From Moniliophthora roreri (Eukaryota; Basidiomycota; Agaricomycetes; Agaricales; Marasmiaceae): DNA of 64,000 bases. Under the pieces are notes generated by a model that saw only the letters and a list, made by a program, of their open reading frames with translations, was not told the origin of the DNA and searched no databases. The DNA is taken from assembly GCA_001466705.2 (NCBI GenBank), contig LATX02000200.1, positions 868,001 through 932,000 on the forward strand, in the 5' to 3' direction. Both the position numbers and the translations under genes were made by a program. Positions 43,285 through 55,177 of the stretch are shown piece after piece (the stretch's first letter is position 1; every line of letters begins with the position of its first letter).

Positions 43285-45888
43285 CTAATAGATATCAGGA
43301 CCTTGAGTATCTGATATCTTCAGAGGAACACCCACCTTTTCGGCCACAGCATAGATGGTCGCCATCGGGTGAACCGAAAACTCGATCGGGAATATGGATG
43401 CGTCGACCTGCACAGTCATGAGTCTGCCTCACCGCTATCGTTTTCTTGAAAGATGAGCTTACCACCCGGACATTCTTCGCTCCGTAGACCTTCAGCTTTG
43501 AATCCACAACACCTCCCAGCTCCTTTGGTAGCATAGCTGCCGTACCCACAGGGTGATAGACGACAAAGAAATTATCCTTGATATACTCTTTCAAACCCTC
43601 CACATCGCCAATAGCCGGGCCTGGTGAAATCTCCTTAACAATGGCTTCACTGAAGACTTTCGTACTAGCGAGCTTTCGCGCAAAACCGCAAGCGACGAGC
43701 AAGTTCTCCGTGTCAATATCTTCCGCGAGGAAATTCGGGTTTATTACCGGCCTATCTAAAGGATCGCTGGAGTTGATGTGTACTGTTCCGCGTGAGAGAG
43801 GATACTGAAGAGCCAAGTGAAATGAGACGTGTGCTTTCCCCGGTTCGGGGGCTGGTTGAACGGTAGAGGGATAGAAAGAAGAGCTTTCCATTACTCTAGA
43901 TGGTACGCACAGAGGTTAGTACGAGGATAACACGAATGAAAGGTTCCCCACTCGAGGAAGGCCAAGCCTTTGTCGATCCATCCTAGCTGTAGATCTACCA
44001 TCTTTGATACGAAAGGGTTTCCGTTCCTAGTGGCAGTTTGTCGTAGACGTTCTTTGTAATTTACTGTCTGTTCGGCGGACATGACCCTGTCTGCAGATAA
44101 GACTGCGAATGACAAAGGGATAGTACTGAATTTTCCTTTCCGTTCTGTCTGACTGTACGATATTAGCGACAGAGTGTACGAAGCGTAGCACGTACTTACT
44201 ATTTCTTCATCTCCTCAGCCGCTACCGCCGGATCGAAGAGCGTATCATAGGAATCTATTCCTGGCTTAAGCTCAAAGGTGAAAGGGAAAACAATGTGTTC
44301 CTTAAAAAACGCATTCAGAGAGAATTGCTGGTTGAAACGGTAAAGATAGCACCTCTCAATGAACGACGTCAGCGAAAGCCATCTGTTACAGATAAGCATT
44401 ACTCACGTAGATTAGCCCCGACACCTGGAGAATGCACCAAGGTCTTGATACCAAACTTGGAGAGTATGTCATGGTCACCAATGCCTATTCAAAATGGATA
44501 ATTATAAGCCTTACACGCCCTCTTTCCAGAGAAGTGAAAACCCACCCGACAGCTCCAGAATCTGAGGCGTTTGATATGTACCTAGAAAAGAGGTATCGTA
44601 ATCATAAGGAGCGGAGCCTCGACAATATATTATGGTTCTTACCGGCACAGATTATAACTTCTTTATTTGCTTTCACAGAATGCGTACTGTCTCCTTTCGT
44701 GTACTCTACGCCTGTTGCAACGACGTCCCCTTCGTTTGTCGAGGAGTCAAAAATGATTCGCGTTACATATGCTCCAGAGAGCACACGTAGGTTTGGTAGC
44801 TTTGCTAGGCTAGGTATGAGATATGCCTACATACGAAATCAACTGTCAAGTAAGGAGACTTTGTCTGAGTGTCTGCGTCATACCGTGTCGGCTGACGCAC
44901 GAGTGCATCCTTTGCCTTCTATAGCTTGGAAGCTGTTCCAGGTACCGACGTTATTTCCGTTTGCCTATTGCAAACAGTTCTGTAACTGGCATACAAATAA
45001 AAAGAAGGTAAAACCCACGCAATCAGAAAGTGTCTTCACTCCGAGTTCATTCATTGCCTTGAAGAACAATTCGCGCGTTGGTGTAGTGCCTACGGGCACC
45101 GTTACCGCAAGAGGTCCATGATCACCATGCACCGCGGAGTCAGGTTGGACGTGCGCTGTCGAAAAGGCTTCAGGGTTCGCTGTGAGGCTCTCAAACTGGA
45201 AGAAGAGCGTGTCAACTATAAAGTCAACCTAAATTGGGTACATAAGTACCTTCCGGTAGTATGGCAAAAGATCTTCATAGCTCCATCCTTCTATCCCAAA
45301 TGCAGCGAAAGCTGAGGTAATTCATGTTAAATGCGTAAGCTGCGTAGATCGCGAAGAGGCTACCGTCATTAAATTCTTGAGCTGATGGTCTATTGACTGT
45401 GAGCTGTTAATGTATTATCGATGATAGAAAGAAGTATAACCTGTTCAGTTGCATGAAGTTGATCTTTAATAAATCAGTCGAAAACTGGCAAAGTTTGATT
45501 GAGGAGAAAACGCACATTGCTTGAACCGCCCAATGATTTTCCCCTGGGATTCAACGTTCAGATCGAGTCCACTCTGAATTGGAAAGCGATTGCGTACCGA
45601 GGTAGAGGGATGACTCGACCGCCAGCATGCTCTTGTGGTGTAGATGTGAACGCCCAATTGAGTTGAAGATTTTTCAGGTTCTCGACAAAGAGACCTATAC
45701 TTCGCGTAAGATCATTCCCAGTCTCAATCAGGTAAACGAAACTGACCAGGGATCCTGACCTCCGGTGAAGCGGATACGTTCTCCCCGGCTTCGATGATGA
45801 GAACAGAATGTCCGCGTTCAGCAAGACGAGTAGCTACTGGTATTCCAGCTGTACCACCTCCAATGATCAGAAAATCGACGGCGTCCAT
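43285..45888 (-). CDS. GMC oxidoreductase (FAD-dependent)
   Basis: Many small exons on the minus strand. Start MDAVDFLIIGGGTAGIPVAT with RLAERGHSVLIIEAG, the FAD dinucleotide fold. Spliced continuation: TSTPQEHAGGRVIPLPRG then KSLGGSSN (GMC signature 1); NRPSAQEFND; AAFGIEGWSYEDLLPYYRK; ANGNNVGTWNSFQAIEGKGC; VLSGAYVTRIIFDS; EVIICAG; GTYQTPQILELSG (signature 2). The C-terminal domain has VVYHPVGTAAMLPKELGG, carrying the catalytic His, and SVHPMATIYAVAEK. No signal peptide precedes the FAD motif, unlike secreted aryl-alcohol or glucose oxidases, so it may be intracellular. All joins tried keep frame; no damage was seen. The substrate is unknown. Confidence 0.88.
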
Positions 45889-46335
45889 GAAAGCGATGAA
45901 GGCGTGATTAAGTCTCTTGATAGTTCTTACGAAGAATAAAAGCATGTGAAGACCATCAAGGACCCATCACGTTGAAGAGCTTCCAAACGTAGATACAAGT
46001 GGGCATGTGCCCTGGAGGTTCATGATAATGGTCCGACCTTTCTAGGCTCTAGCTTTGGTTATTGGTATGATCTGGTGGGAGTTAGTTTCCATGACCCTAT
46101 ATACAAACACAAGTTACGAGTCCGAATTTACGAGGATTCGTCTTCTGCCAATTTTTTCCCTTATACAAGATGGGTGGGAAAGTTGTGGTTTGATAGATTG
46201 TTAACACCGGAAACGGACTCGTAATTGCCGTCGGACCCTGATGACTGCGGCAAGTCCTCACTGATTCTGGTTTCTGATCCCCTCTAGGATTATGGCTTTG
46301 GAGCAAGACGGACGAAGATAAGCGCAGGACGACAG

Positions 46336-46354
46336 ACGAGCGCTGAGCGCTCGT
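46336..46354. repeat. 19-bp palindrome ACGAGCGCT-G-AGCGCTCGT
   Basis: Perfect 9-bp arms around one central base, within a short stretch rich in AGCGC (46322-46378). It could be a dimeric transcription-factor site or chance. Confidence 0.5.
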
Positions 46355-47081
46355 TACGTGTCCGTCTTCAGCGCTTCAGCTCGAGTTGAAATTCCGTTCC
46401 TCCTGTCAAGTGTTATCTTTGGGCGCCGTCTCATTAAGATTCTGGATTGCTGGTCGTGTAAGCTGCCGTAATTTGTTATCATCAGTATTGGAGGAAAAAT
46501 TCGAATACGATACGTCTCTGACCTCTTCCAAGCATATCCTAGTCTCTGGTAGTGATCAATCAGGGTGAACTGTGAAGCTCATTCTAGACAACAGTTGCTT
46601 CACGATAATTTAGAGTATGACGCGGATCCCTCAATCCCTGCGTACCAAGCGCCATCCCAGGGTTGAACGTTGAACAACCGAGCTTCCCGGAATGACCGCT
46701 GGAGTAAATCAAGGAAGCCCGGGCCTGTGTAGGGAACCATGTGGGCTCAAAGTCTATTCTATGCGCTAGACTTGAGACCAGTTGCTGCACTATGTAATCC
46801 CCAAGTCCCAGCGGCGCGGAGGGTTTCAATCAGCTGTCATCGAATGTACAGGATGCGAGCCTCCGCCGGTGCTTGCTACGCGTCGTCAAATCCAAGAAAT
46901 AGACGCTCAAGAAAAAAAGTTTTTGATGACCAAGCACACCACCACGCATCGACAACTCGCTACGCTCAGATAACTTCCTCAAAAGGAATTGTTGGGTGGG
47001 AACAGGATTGGCCATCTTGAAAATAGTTTTTAGTCCCTACGTTTGTCAGGCTCTTTCCCACCCATCCTAATACGAAGGCAG

Positions 47082-47131
47082 GTCATCAGCCAATCACATC
47101 ACGACTTAAATCACTCTGATTGGCTGATGAC
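47082..47131. promoter_or_regulatory. Inverted repeat with facing CCAAT boxes
   Basis: The 15-bp arm GTCATCAGCCAATCA (47082-47096) is repeated in reverse complement at 47117-47131. Each arm holds a CCAAT box and ATCAGCCAAT context, with a 20-bp spacer. CCAAT boxes bind the HAP complex in fungi. It lies downstream of the Sc15-like gene, so its target is not clear. Confidence 0.5.
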
Positions 47132-47514
47132 TCTTCACAAATGGAAAAAAGCCTGTACGATTGCTGGAATGCTGTAATACCGACAGTGAACGGATCAGAG
47201 AGCACCATGCATACGATATACATACCACAGTGAAAAGATTATCCCCGTCCCTGTTAGACGGACGATTACCCGAATTTCAAACCAATCTTTGATTATCAAG
47301 GAGATGATATGGATATAAAATACGAATAGTACAGTGATATCAGACTACGTATCGGAGGAAACGTCGCACTGCCGTGCTCACATTGGTATTCATAGGAACG
47401 ACCACGAGAAGGTATAAAGTGCACGACCTGACGTTCCGTATTCGTCATGACGTGTACAAACTGTACGCTTCTTTAGAGTTGAACCTGCAACACCAAATAC
47501 TAGACTCACTTCGT

Positions 47515-48282
47515 TTAGAGCTTGAGACCGATGGCAGCGAAGACGCTAGCGACGCCGAGGACGTCGACAACGACGAGAACATCGGCAACAAGGGGCAGAA
47601 GAGCAGCAAGGAGACCACCAACGAGAGGAAGGATGATCTTAAGCAGCTCAGCAACAAGCTTGGCAACCTCAATAAGGAGAGGCTTAATGACATCCTTGTC
47701 AGCAGCAGCCACAACCTTGAGGACGGCACCAAGTGCGGTGAAGACAACCTATAACTCAACAAGTCAGTACCAGGCAAATTTCAATAATCGGATTAAATTT
47801 ACCTTGAGCAATGCTGCGATGAGACAAGCGAGATCAACAACCGAGAGGACCTTTCCGACGAGAGTGAGGAGACCACCGACGAGGCCACCGGCACCACCGA
47901 CGACGACCTTGATATCAGCAATTGCCCCACTAAGAATACCCTTGACATCCTCAAGGATGGGGACGATGACCTCGACGGTCGCGTTTTGTTGTGTAATGAA
48001 AGCTGTGAAAGTTTTAGAATGTGAAATATACTTAAAGAATCGATACTTACTGAGAGGCGCAATAACAGCAGTGATTTCAACGGTTACGTCGGTCAAGATA
48101 ACCGGAACAGTCTTCTCTTGGTCATGACGGACCTCAAGACCAAGGCCAGCAGCGGCATCAGCCTTAGCAACAGGAGGAACGGCAACAGCAGCCTTAGCAC
48201 CCACCGCGAGATCGGCGAGAGGGGCAGCGAAAGCCGAGCAGGCAAGGGATGCGATAGTGAAGATAGTGCTGAAGGAAGGCAT
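47515..48282 (-). CDS. Sc15-like secreted protein
   Basis: Three exons: 48051-48282, 47803-48002 and 47515-47748. A clear signal peptide MPSFSTIFTIASLACSAFAA is followed by an Ala/Val-rich segment, then KTVPVILTDVTVEITAVIAP, QNATVEVIVPILEDVKGILS, IADIKVVVGGAGGLVGGLL and a C-terminal VVFTALGAVLKVVAAADKD with further Leu/Val/Gly-rich repeats. This pattern of hydrophobic amphipathic helices without cysteines is that of the Agaricomycete Sc15 family, secreted proteins linked to aerial hyphae in Schizophyllum. The gene has strong codon bias (mostly C- or T-ending codons), which suggests high expression. Family assignment is from memory of the pattern. Confidence 0.7.
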
Positions 48283-49500
48283 GGCGATTAAAGGATTATA
48301 GGTTTGAAAGAGAGTGTGGTTGTTCGACGGAGTCTTGAAAGACTGGATGAAGGGAAGTTCACGAGAAGTGAGATGGGGAATGAGAACTTGAATGGAAAGA
48401 TTTTATAGGCCTACTGCAGCGGTGGGAAATTCGCCAACAAACGGAACGGAATACATACTATTCGAAAAAATCCGACAGGGTTCAAGAAACGCGACATCAA
48501 CACTCCACGAATTGATCGAGCGCGTATCTCAGATCTGGGCAGTCATGGAAAGTTATGGTTCTGTGGAGCGGGTCGTCAAGGTAGTTCGAAGGCTTGGACT
48601 TCTACGAATACCTCTTGGACACTAATGCCGTTTTCTATCGTCTGGCTCCCAGGTATAGACATTTCTTTGATCGTTTGAGAATAATTAGGTGATGCAATAT
48701 TTTCAGCAGCAATTTTAGAGTGTGAGAAGTTATGGAGTAGTTCCGGCTGATGGAAAAGGTTCCGCAGGCTGCCCATAAAGTTGCTATTGCGGCGACGGCT
48801 CTCTTTTAACCCCTTTTTGGTGGAGAGAAAGGTAATCGCGTCAATACTTACATCAAGTCCGGTTAGCAGGGTCGTGTTTCTTGCTCGATACACGCTGCCA
48901 CATGCGCGACCCTGGATGTTGAACGGACATGCTGACAGCGCGGTCTATCGCGGCGAAACGCGTAGCCGAAGATAACAGGTCACATACATCCATTGAGGGC
49001 TTGGGTAGCTGTGAACGCGAGTAAGAGCTTGAGAGGTAGGTGAGAACTTCATCAGGATGTACATGGAGGAATAGTCAAGTTCACCATTCCCATTTGTGCA
49101 TGATAAGCCAGCGATCAGAGTGGAAGCTGCGGCTGAGACTCTTGCAGGCTACCGCGTAGAGGACATGATAATAATTTGGGTAAATGACGCGATGAAAGTC
49201 CCGGCTATTCCATTGTTGTGCGGGTAAAAGGCTCAGCAACCCTAAGTATTTATCAGTATTCCGGATCCAGATTGGTGGTGGTTTCTCCAACGAGTATTCC
49301 CGTGCAGTGTGCTAGTAAAGGGGCAAGAGAAAGTGGGAGTCTAGGATGCTGCGAAGGTTCGTCCCAAGGCCGACGGGCTGGTTCGCTAAACAGATCGGGA
49401 CTCGTGTTGCTCCACCGGTTGACGAGGTGAAAAAAGTTTGTGACTGGCGTCACACTCGTCATTGCTGATCGCCGTCACGCCCGGTACCGCAAAAGACACT
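48283..49500. other. Intergenic stretch without supported gene
   Basis: Contains the upstream region of the Sc15-like gene and of the Bem46 gene. A minus-strand frame at 48576-48893 is not supported by splicing or family. Confidence 0.45.
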
Positions 49501-50971
49501 ATGTCCGATTCTTCCAACTCTGGCTCTTCTGGTTTTCTTCCATATCTCGAGACCTTCGCCAAAGTCAGTCCCAAATTATTCAAACTTCTTGGGTCTCTCT
49601 ACAACAGGTCCTAATGAAAGTGACTTAGGGCTCTCTTGCAACTGTTGGGACATTAGCTACCATTAGTATGTCGGCATTCACATCTCACTCCTGAATGTTC
49701 CTAACAGAATTCCCAGGCGCTGGTCTCATCTACTATGGCCAGAACTACCTCATTTACCCTTCAGCATATATGAATGTTGGACCCGACAACGGCGGTGAAT
49801 ATGTTTTATACAACTCGATCTAGACGTTCGTTTACTCACTGTCTGCAGTGGTCGATACGCCCAAGGATTATGGCTTAGTGGGCGAAGAACTGGACTTGCG
49901 GACATCAGATGGCATCAACGTTCGAGCATACCTCCTGAGACAATGCAAGGAGCTTCCCATACCTATCCGCTTCGCCCAACTCCCCACAAGTCCCTTGAAC
50001 TATGATGAATCGGAGACTGACGATGATGCACGTCTGTATCACTCCATATGAAACCTCGTACTCAACGTTCTCTGCTATAGATTATGGCTCGTCGACCGAC
50101 TATCATCATGTTCCACGGGAACGGAGGTAACTTTGGACATCGTATACCTCTAGGTATGATGTTCCAGATGTTCATGCGCTGTAATGTGTTGATGTTGTCA
50201 TACAGAGGGTGCGTAGTCTGATTCGGTATCAAGCTCTGCGATGTATTAACGTCTGTCATAGTTATGGCGGGTCTGAGGGCTCTCCGTCTGAGAAGGGACT
50301 GCAGATAGATGCTCAGACAGCTTTGGATTTTGTCAAGTCTGACTCTAGGCTTTCACGCACTCCGATTGTAAGTAGAAATCGGTGTTATCAGCGTCTTTGT
50401 GCTAACGCTATGTCAGGTCCTCTATGGCCAGTCGATAGGAGGTGCCGTAGCCATTGACCTAGCAAGTCGAAATCCCTCTAAAGTGAGCCTTATCGCCGCC
50501 TCCATATCATGTTCTCTTATGACGTTGTACAGGTCACGGCGCTCATGCTCGAAAATACATTCATGACATTGCCTTCACTCGTCCCCCATGTACTTCCTGT
50601 CCTTGGACCCTTTACGTTCCTATGTCACCAGAAGTGGGACTCTGCGTCCAAGATTCATTTGATACCCCACAAGACCCCGATATTGCTACTCAGCGGAGCG
50701 AAGGATCAGATTGTTCCCCCAGAACATATGCAAGGCCTAAGAGACCTGGTTTCGAAGCGTGGTTCAAAGGATGGAGTAAGGAATCCCGAAGAACGTTCTA
50801 GATGGGAGCAGTTTGAGCATGGTTCTCATAGTGAGTCACCTCTAGCACCTTCGAAACTACCTTTCTCAGTCCCCTATTTCAGATGATACTACAGCTCAGA
50901 GAGGCTACTGGAATGCTATCGAAGAGTTTTTGGAGAGTCTACGTGACAAGTCGGAAGTCGGCAGACTTTAA
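49501..50971 (+). CDS. Bem46/ABHD13-family alpha/beta hydrolase
   Basis: Starts MSDSSNSGSSGFLPYLETFA at 49501. Several small introns join GLIYYGQNYLIYPSAYMN, DTPKDYGLVGEELDLRTSDG, RPTIIMFHGNGGNFGHRI, VLMLSYRG with YGGSEGSPSEKGLQIDAQTA, and the nucleophile elbow LYGQSIGGAVAIDLASRNP. Then come VTALMLENTFMTLPSLVPHV, the acid loop LLLSGAKDQIVPPEHM and FEHGSHNDT with the catalytic His, stop at 50969. Serine, aspartate and histidine are all present. The N-terminal hydrophobic part fits the membrane-anchored form of the family. Bem46 proteins affect polarity and hyphal growth in fungi; the substrate is unknown. Confidence 0.87.
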
Positions 50972-51281
50972 ATGCGGACACTATTCCTTTTACACGCTCC
51001 TTTTCAACCTACTGGTTTCTCGTTCATATTTATTGGGTTTCGTCTTCTCTTCCCCATACATCGCATCTAGTATGATATCCATTTCTAATGCAGCCAAACA
51101 CTAAATATGTATTAGTTGTGTAATGGGGCATTATTTCCTGAGATTCTTGAAATTCAACAATAACGTACAACGTTTAGAATGCAAGCCAGATGAACAATAT
51201 CAACAACTCTCCAGCCACCACCCTGTCTACGCATTCATCCGCGTCAACAGGTCGGCCTCTAGAGGAAACGCAAGCACACGA

Positions 51282-52045
51282 TCATTTTGATGCGTACTTG
51301 ACTGTCCACTCCCGACTAACTCTCTGTGCGTCCTTCTCATCCTCTTTGTAGTGTTTCGCAACATCGGTTGCTAACGGGTCATCGGGGTTCGGTGCACTGA
51401 GGAGTGCTTGGACCGAGAGTAGAACGGTACGGATTTGAAGCGCGGGAGACCATTTGTCTGATCGTAAAAGGAGTAATGTGGTTAGATAAGTTTGATTTTG
51501 ATGAATGGACGGCGAATACGCTTGCCTTTGAGGATGTCTAAACAGATTCTGCCGAGTTTATCTGCGAATCGAGGTTTGGCACGATCACAAGCCAGCAGCG
51601 GCGATTGGGAACACACCGATGTTAGGATGGTAGATCTTGGTGAGGAATCGAACTTTGGGAGGGGCCATGGGATATTCTTCAGGAAGAAAGAGTTCGAGTT
51701 TGAAGAACCCATCTGATGTATAGAAGAGCCGTATTCAATGGTGACGCGTGGATCCGCAAGCGACAGAGAAAACGAACATACTTTCAAACGGGCTGCCTCC
51801 AGGACCTTGAATCGTCACGTCAAAGTATCTGAGATTGTCTTCATGAGGTGCGGCAGTGATGCCTGGTGCAGGGTCGGCTACGAGACGTTCAGTTTCCTAG
51901 AAAGACGAGGTCAGCATTATCAGCTAGCTGCAGGTGAACTAGCCGTGGCACCTTGATAATACGCTACATCATGGCGGAAAAAGCAGAGAGATGAGATTGA
52001 AGGAGATGAGATACGGAAGCGAGGACGTACTTTGGGTAGTGCCAT
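51282..52045 (-). CDS. UBC13: Ubiquitin-conjugating enzyme E2 Ubc13
   Basis: Six exons: 52031-52045, 51952-51963 (12 nt), 51782-51896, 51617-51712, 51526-51561 and 51282-51467. They add to 450 nt or 149 residues when the last exon runs 51282-51457. Assembled start [18 protein letters not shown]; then [49 protein letters not shown] with the active-site cysteine, [20 protein letters not shown] and end EWTVKYAS. All are diagnostic of Ubc13, which with Mms2 builds Lys63-linked chains in DNA-damage tolerance. The fifth intron starts with GC (GCAAGC) and ends AG, a GC-AG intron. The residues RIIK come from a 12-nt microexon. Confidence 0.92.
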
Positions 52046-52318
52046 AGTCGATCTTAGTAGGATTGAGTAAAGGTCGGTTACAAAGCGTAGTGGAGGTGCA
52101 AGTGATGAAGTCGGCACCGGAACGGCGGAATCGGCGGCTATCCTTCTCAAAATGGACAGTGCCGTGCCGGACTGCCGGACTGCAGTGCCTGCCCCAAGGA
52201 TGGCCTCGGCCCCTGACAGACCTGACATTCGGTGCATGCTGCTTCGACAGAGATAATGCCCGACGGAAATATCATTTCGCATTCTACCCACCATCATCAC
52301 CTCCCCTTTCGTTTAAAA

Positions 52319-53201
52319 ATGGTCTTCACGCCTCCCGGCACCCTTGTCATTCGCTCACGAGAATACGGTGATGGTTCCGAGTTTTCAGCAACCTCTATTG
52401 ACATAATTCCCGACCACTATGTCAAACGATTGTGGAGGAAACCGGCGGCCTTCACGTCAAGCGGCGCTAGGAAGGTTACATTCATTAACAAGACTCCGAG
52501 CTCTAACGATAGATCTGTCGCATTCTCAACCTTCGAGCTGGGCAATCGATATCACATCAAGCACGGTGATGGAGGCAGCGACATTTTGAGCATCGAATGG
52601 CAGGGGGAAAACTTGAAAGCTATGGAGCGAAGCAGGTATATCATTTCTCTTTATGTTGTCAGGAGGCGAATTTATGCTTGCGGAATTTAGTTTGACTGTC
52701 GGCAACAAAACTACGGCCGTCAAGGATGTCATCAAGAAAAGTGCCATGCTGTGAGTTCCTGATTTCTAGTGTTGTTCTGCCCCACTAACTGTCCTTCACT
52801 CTCCACCAGCGGCTCAACGTGAGTGACTGTTGCACAATACGCATCTCCAGACTAAAGGAAACTCCTCAATAGATCTCAGAGCCGTACGTTTGTCGCCCCA
52901 GATGGTCTTGAGTACAAATGGAAGGTTGTTTATTGTGGAAGCAACCCCGCATTCCCCGACTGCATGTATTTTGAGTTATACACTAAAGACTCGAAGCACC
53001 CAGTCGCTACAACAGCCCGCTTGACTTCCCGGGATGGCTCATATACTGTGAGCCAACTTTTGCTGTCAATTATTCACTCTTTTCTGATTAGCCCATCCTT
53101 AGGACGAATCGTATCCTGTGTATATCGCAGAACGTGGGATCACAATAGTTCCATGGATAGTCGCAACCCATGCTGTAATGAATAAACTTCTCAAGGCATG
53201 A
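52319..53201 (+). CDS. Small cytosolic protein, DUF6593-like
   Basis: Starts MVFTPPGTLVIRSREYGDGS at 52319, preferred over an upstream in-frame Met because it follows the divergent promoter better. Exons join ENLKAMERS to LTVGNKTTAVKDVIKKSAML, then a 9-nt microexon (GST), then SQSRTFVAPDGLEYKWKVVY, TKDSKHPVATTARLTSRDGS and DESYPVYIAERGITIVPWIV, with a helical C-terminus AVMNKLLKA. A beta-rich fold with FVAPDG-YKW and a hydrophobic C-terminal strand is what I associate with fungal DUF6593 proteins; the function of that family is unknown. It is divergent to UBC13 with about 270 bp between starts. Confidence 0.65.
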
Positions 53202-54021
53202 AACAAAATTGGACGGGGGGCCGATTCCTCAATACACGAGGACGTATTGATACTTCCGCCAACTTTGCAAAAAAATTCTTACACTATATCTATGTACACC
53301 TTTTTAATCTCTACGTTAGTATATGTTGTGGATTTCTCACCCGGGAATATGGAATACTCGTATTAGTAACATTATCCCACTTTAGTCCTTGTAGTATGCC
53401 ACATGCAGAATTACAAGTACATACTGAGTACTGAGTTAGTCATCTCTTCCTCACCAGCTGTGCACTTCAAAGTACTCGAGTCATGCTGTACCGAGGTGGA
53501 TCTGCGACTGGAAGATCTTTTATTTGCGCCATTAATTTTTCTTCAACAATTTACTCGCTGTTTTCCCCTAGTCTCTGTTTTAGCCGGTCCGGATAGCGAC
53601 GCTCGTTTGCTGCCTGCGAATACTCAAAGTTTGGCGTCCAATTCGGCATTGTACTCACAGTCGGCTTCTCACCCTGATCTCGATCCTGGACGTACGCAAC
53701 ATTAGATCCGACTTATGCTACTCTTATGCTGTATTCCACTCGCGATCATCACCATCGAGACAGCTGCTGTACGGGATTATTCGCTGTAGAGCGCCAGTAT
53801 AGAACAAGAGGGTCAGGGCTGTTTTTGTCCGGGTACAGCACTATCTTCTTAAAGCGACCACCCATGTTTTTATGATACATCCTCTCGCCTGAAGCCACCT
53901 GTACGCTTTTGACGCTGGAAGGACATTCGCGTTGATTGCTCTCTCCATGTACAGGTTTGTCTATACGACACCTTGCTGGTTTTTCATTCTTACAGGCTTT
54001 AGATCCCTACCGCGACTGCAG
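53202..54021. other. Intergenic stretch without supported gene
   Basis: Only short random frames were seen over 820 bp. Confidence 0.45.
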
Positions 54022-54817
54022 ATGAAGAACATATATTTTGTCTTCGTCCTCGGCGTGGTTTATACATCCACTGGGGTCTTTTTTGTCCTCTCCTGTCCCA
54101 TAGAAGCTCGGAATGCAGCAGATGGGATAGGTATATCACCAGACGGCGTATCTGATATTCATGAACCGGAGGGAGCTTCTCAATCCCCCAATGATGGATA
54201 TGGGGTCAATGGAATTGGGTAAGCTTCTTTGCATTGTTTAGGCGAGTTGAAGCTGGTGCTTAAGGTTTCTGTAGGGTTCAGGATACGCCTGATATTGACG
54301 CTTTGCCCGATGTTACTCTCATGTTGGAGCCAGCAACCTATACGTCCCAAGCAACAATCATTGCTGAAGCAGCGTCCGGGACTCAAGCTCTAGAAACTCC
54401 CGTCAGATCGACTTCACACCCAGTTCCCCGCCCTACTTCCATTAGCGAACACACTGGTGCTGGCTCCGTCTTGACTTTTAATGGTATATTCATTCATTCT
54501 TAAGGTCAAATAGAGGTTGACTCTATGCAGCTATCCTGAACGGGCCCCTCAATATACACTGGAACTTGATCTCATCCAACGCGCAGGAGAATCTCACGAA
54601 CTACCGGATGTTCTCAAAAGATTGTGATATCGGACGTGCACATGAACACTACGTATTCGCAAGCCTCTGCGTACTCTGCGTTCTATGTATCTGCGCATTC
54701 ATCAACGTATTGCCTGTTATTCTCGCTCAGGTACGCCTTGAATGTCTCGTGCATCGGCATGAATCTCAATATTTCCAGTTATCTCGGAGCCGGAAGGCCA
54801 AACAGCTCAAGAATTAA
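54022..54817 (+). CDS. Hypothetical type I membrane protein
   Basis: A signal peptide (MKNIYFVFVLGVVYTSTGVF) opens a Thr/Ser/Pro-rich ectodomain (PEGASQSPNDGYGVNG, TSHPVPRPTSISEHTG) that looks O-glycosylated. A conserved-looking segment NGPLNIHWNLISSNAQENLT precedes one membrane span (YVFASLCVLCVLCICAFINV) and a short basic tail ending RSRKAKQLKN. Introns near 54219-54274 and 54482-54527 keep frame; a third (54731-54778) is optional because the unspliced frame also stays open. No family is recognised. Confidence 0.55.
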
Positions 54818-55177
54818 ATCATCTCTCCCTTCGCAGACAAATGTCCGTCCAAAGATAGTGCAAAAATAGATCAGTCTGAGCAACTACCGTTTTATTGCAG
54901 CCAGGGGCTGACAGAATAATTCAACTTTTTCCCCTTGTATATAGGCAATAACTGTATGATACCTGTATGATAGCTCTTCACTAGGCCTCATTAGGCCTCC
55001 CTTGTTCTCTATGCATGCGTAGGTGTTGTATCTGTGTTACTTTGAACCTTTGCAATGGAGGAAAGGCTACTGCTTTAAGACTGCTTACATACAAGTCCAA
55101 ATTTGAAAAGTCGCACGGCAGTAGCTCTTCTGTTTCTTCTTTCATCGTCTGTCAAGGCAACTACGCTTGCCCTCTCC

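Larger units (their letters stand above)
45889..47514. other. Long intergenic stretch (1.6 kb)
   Basis: No gene supported despite scattered short ORFs. It contains a 19-bp palindrome and an inverted repeat with CCAAT boxes, listed separately. Confidence 0.5.

Noticed and set aside
48576..48893. Minus-strand 105-codon ORF
   Set aside because: No homology pattern, no signal peptide or CaaX end; treated as chance.
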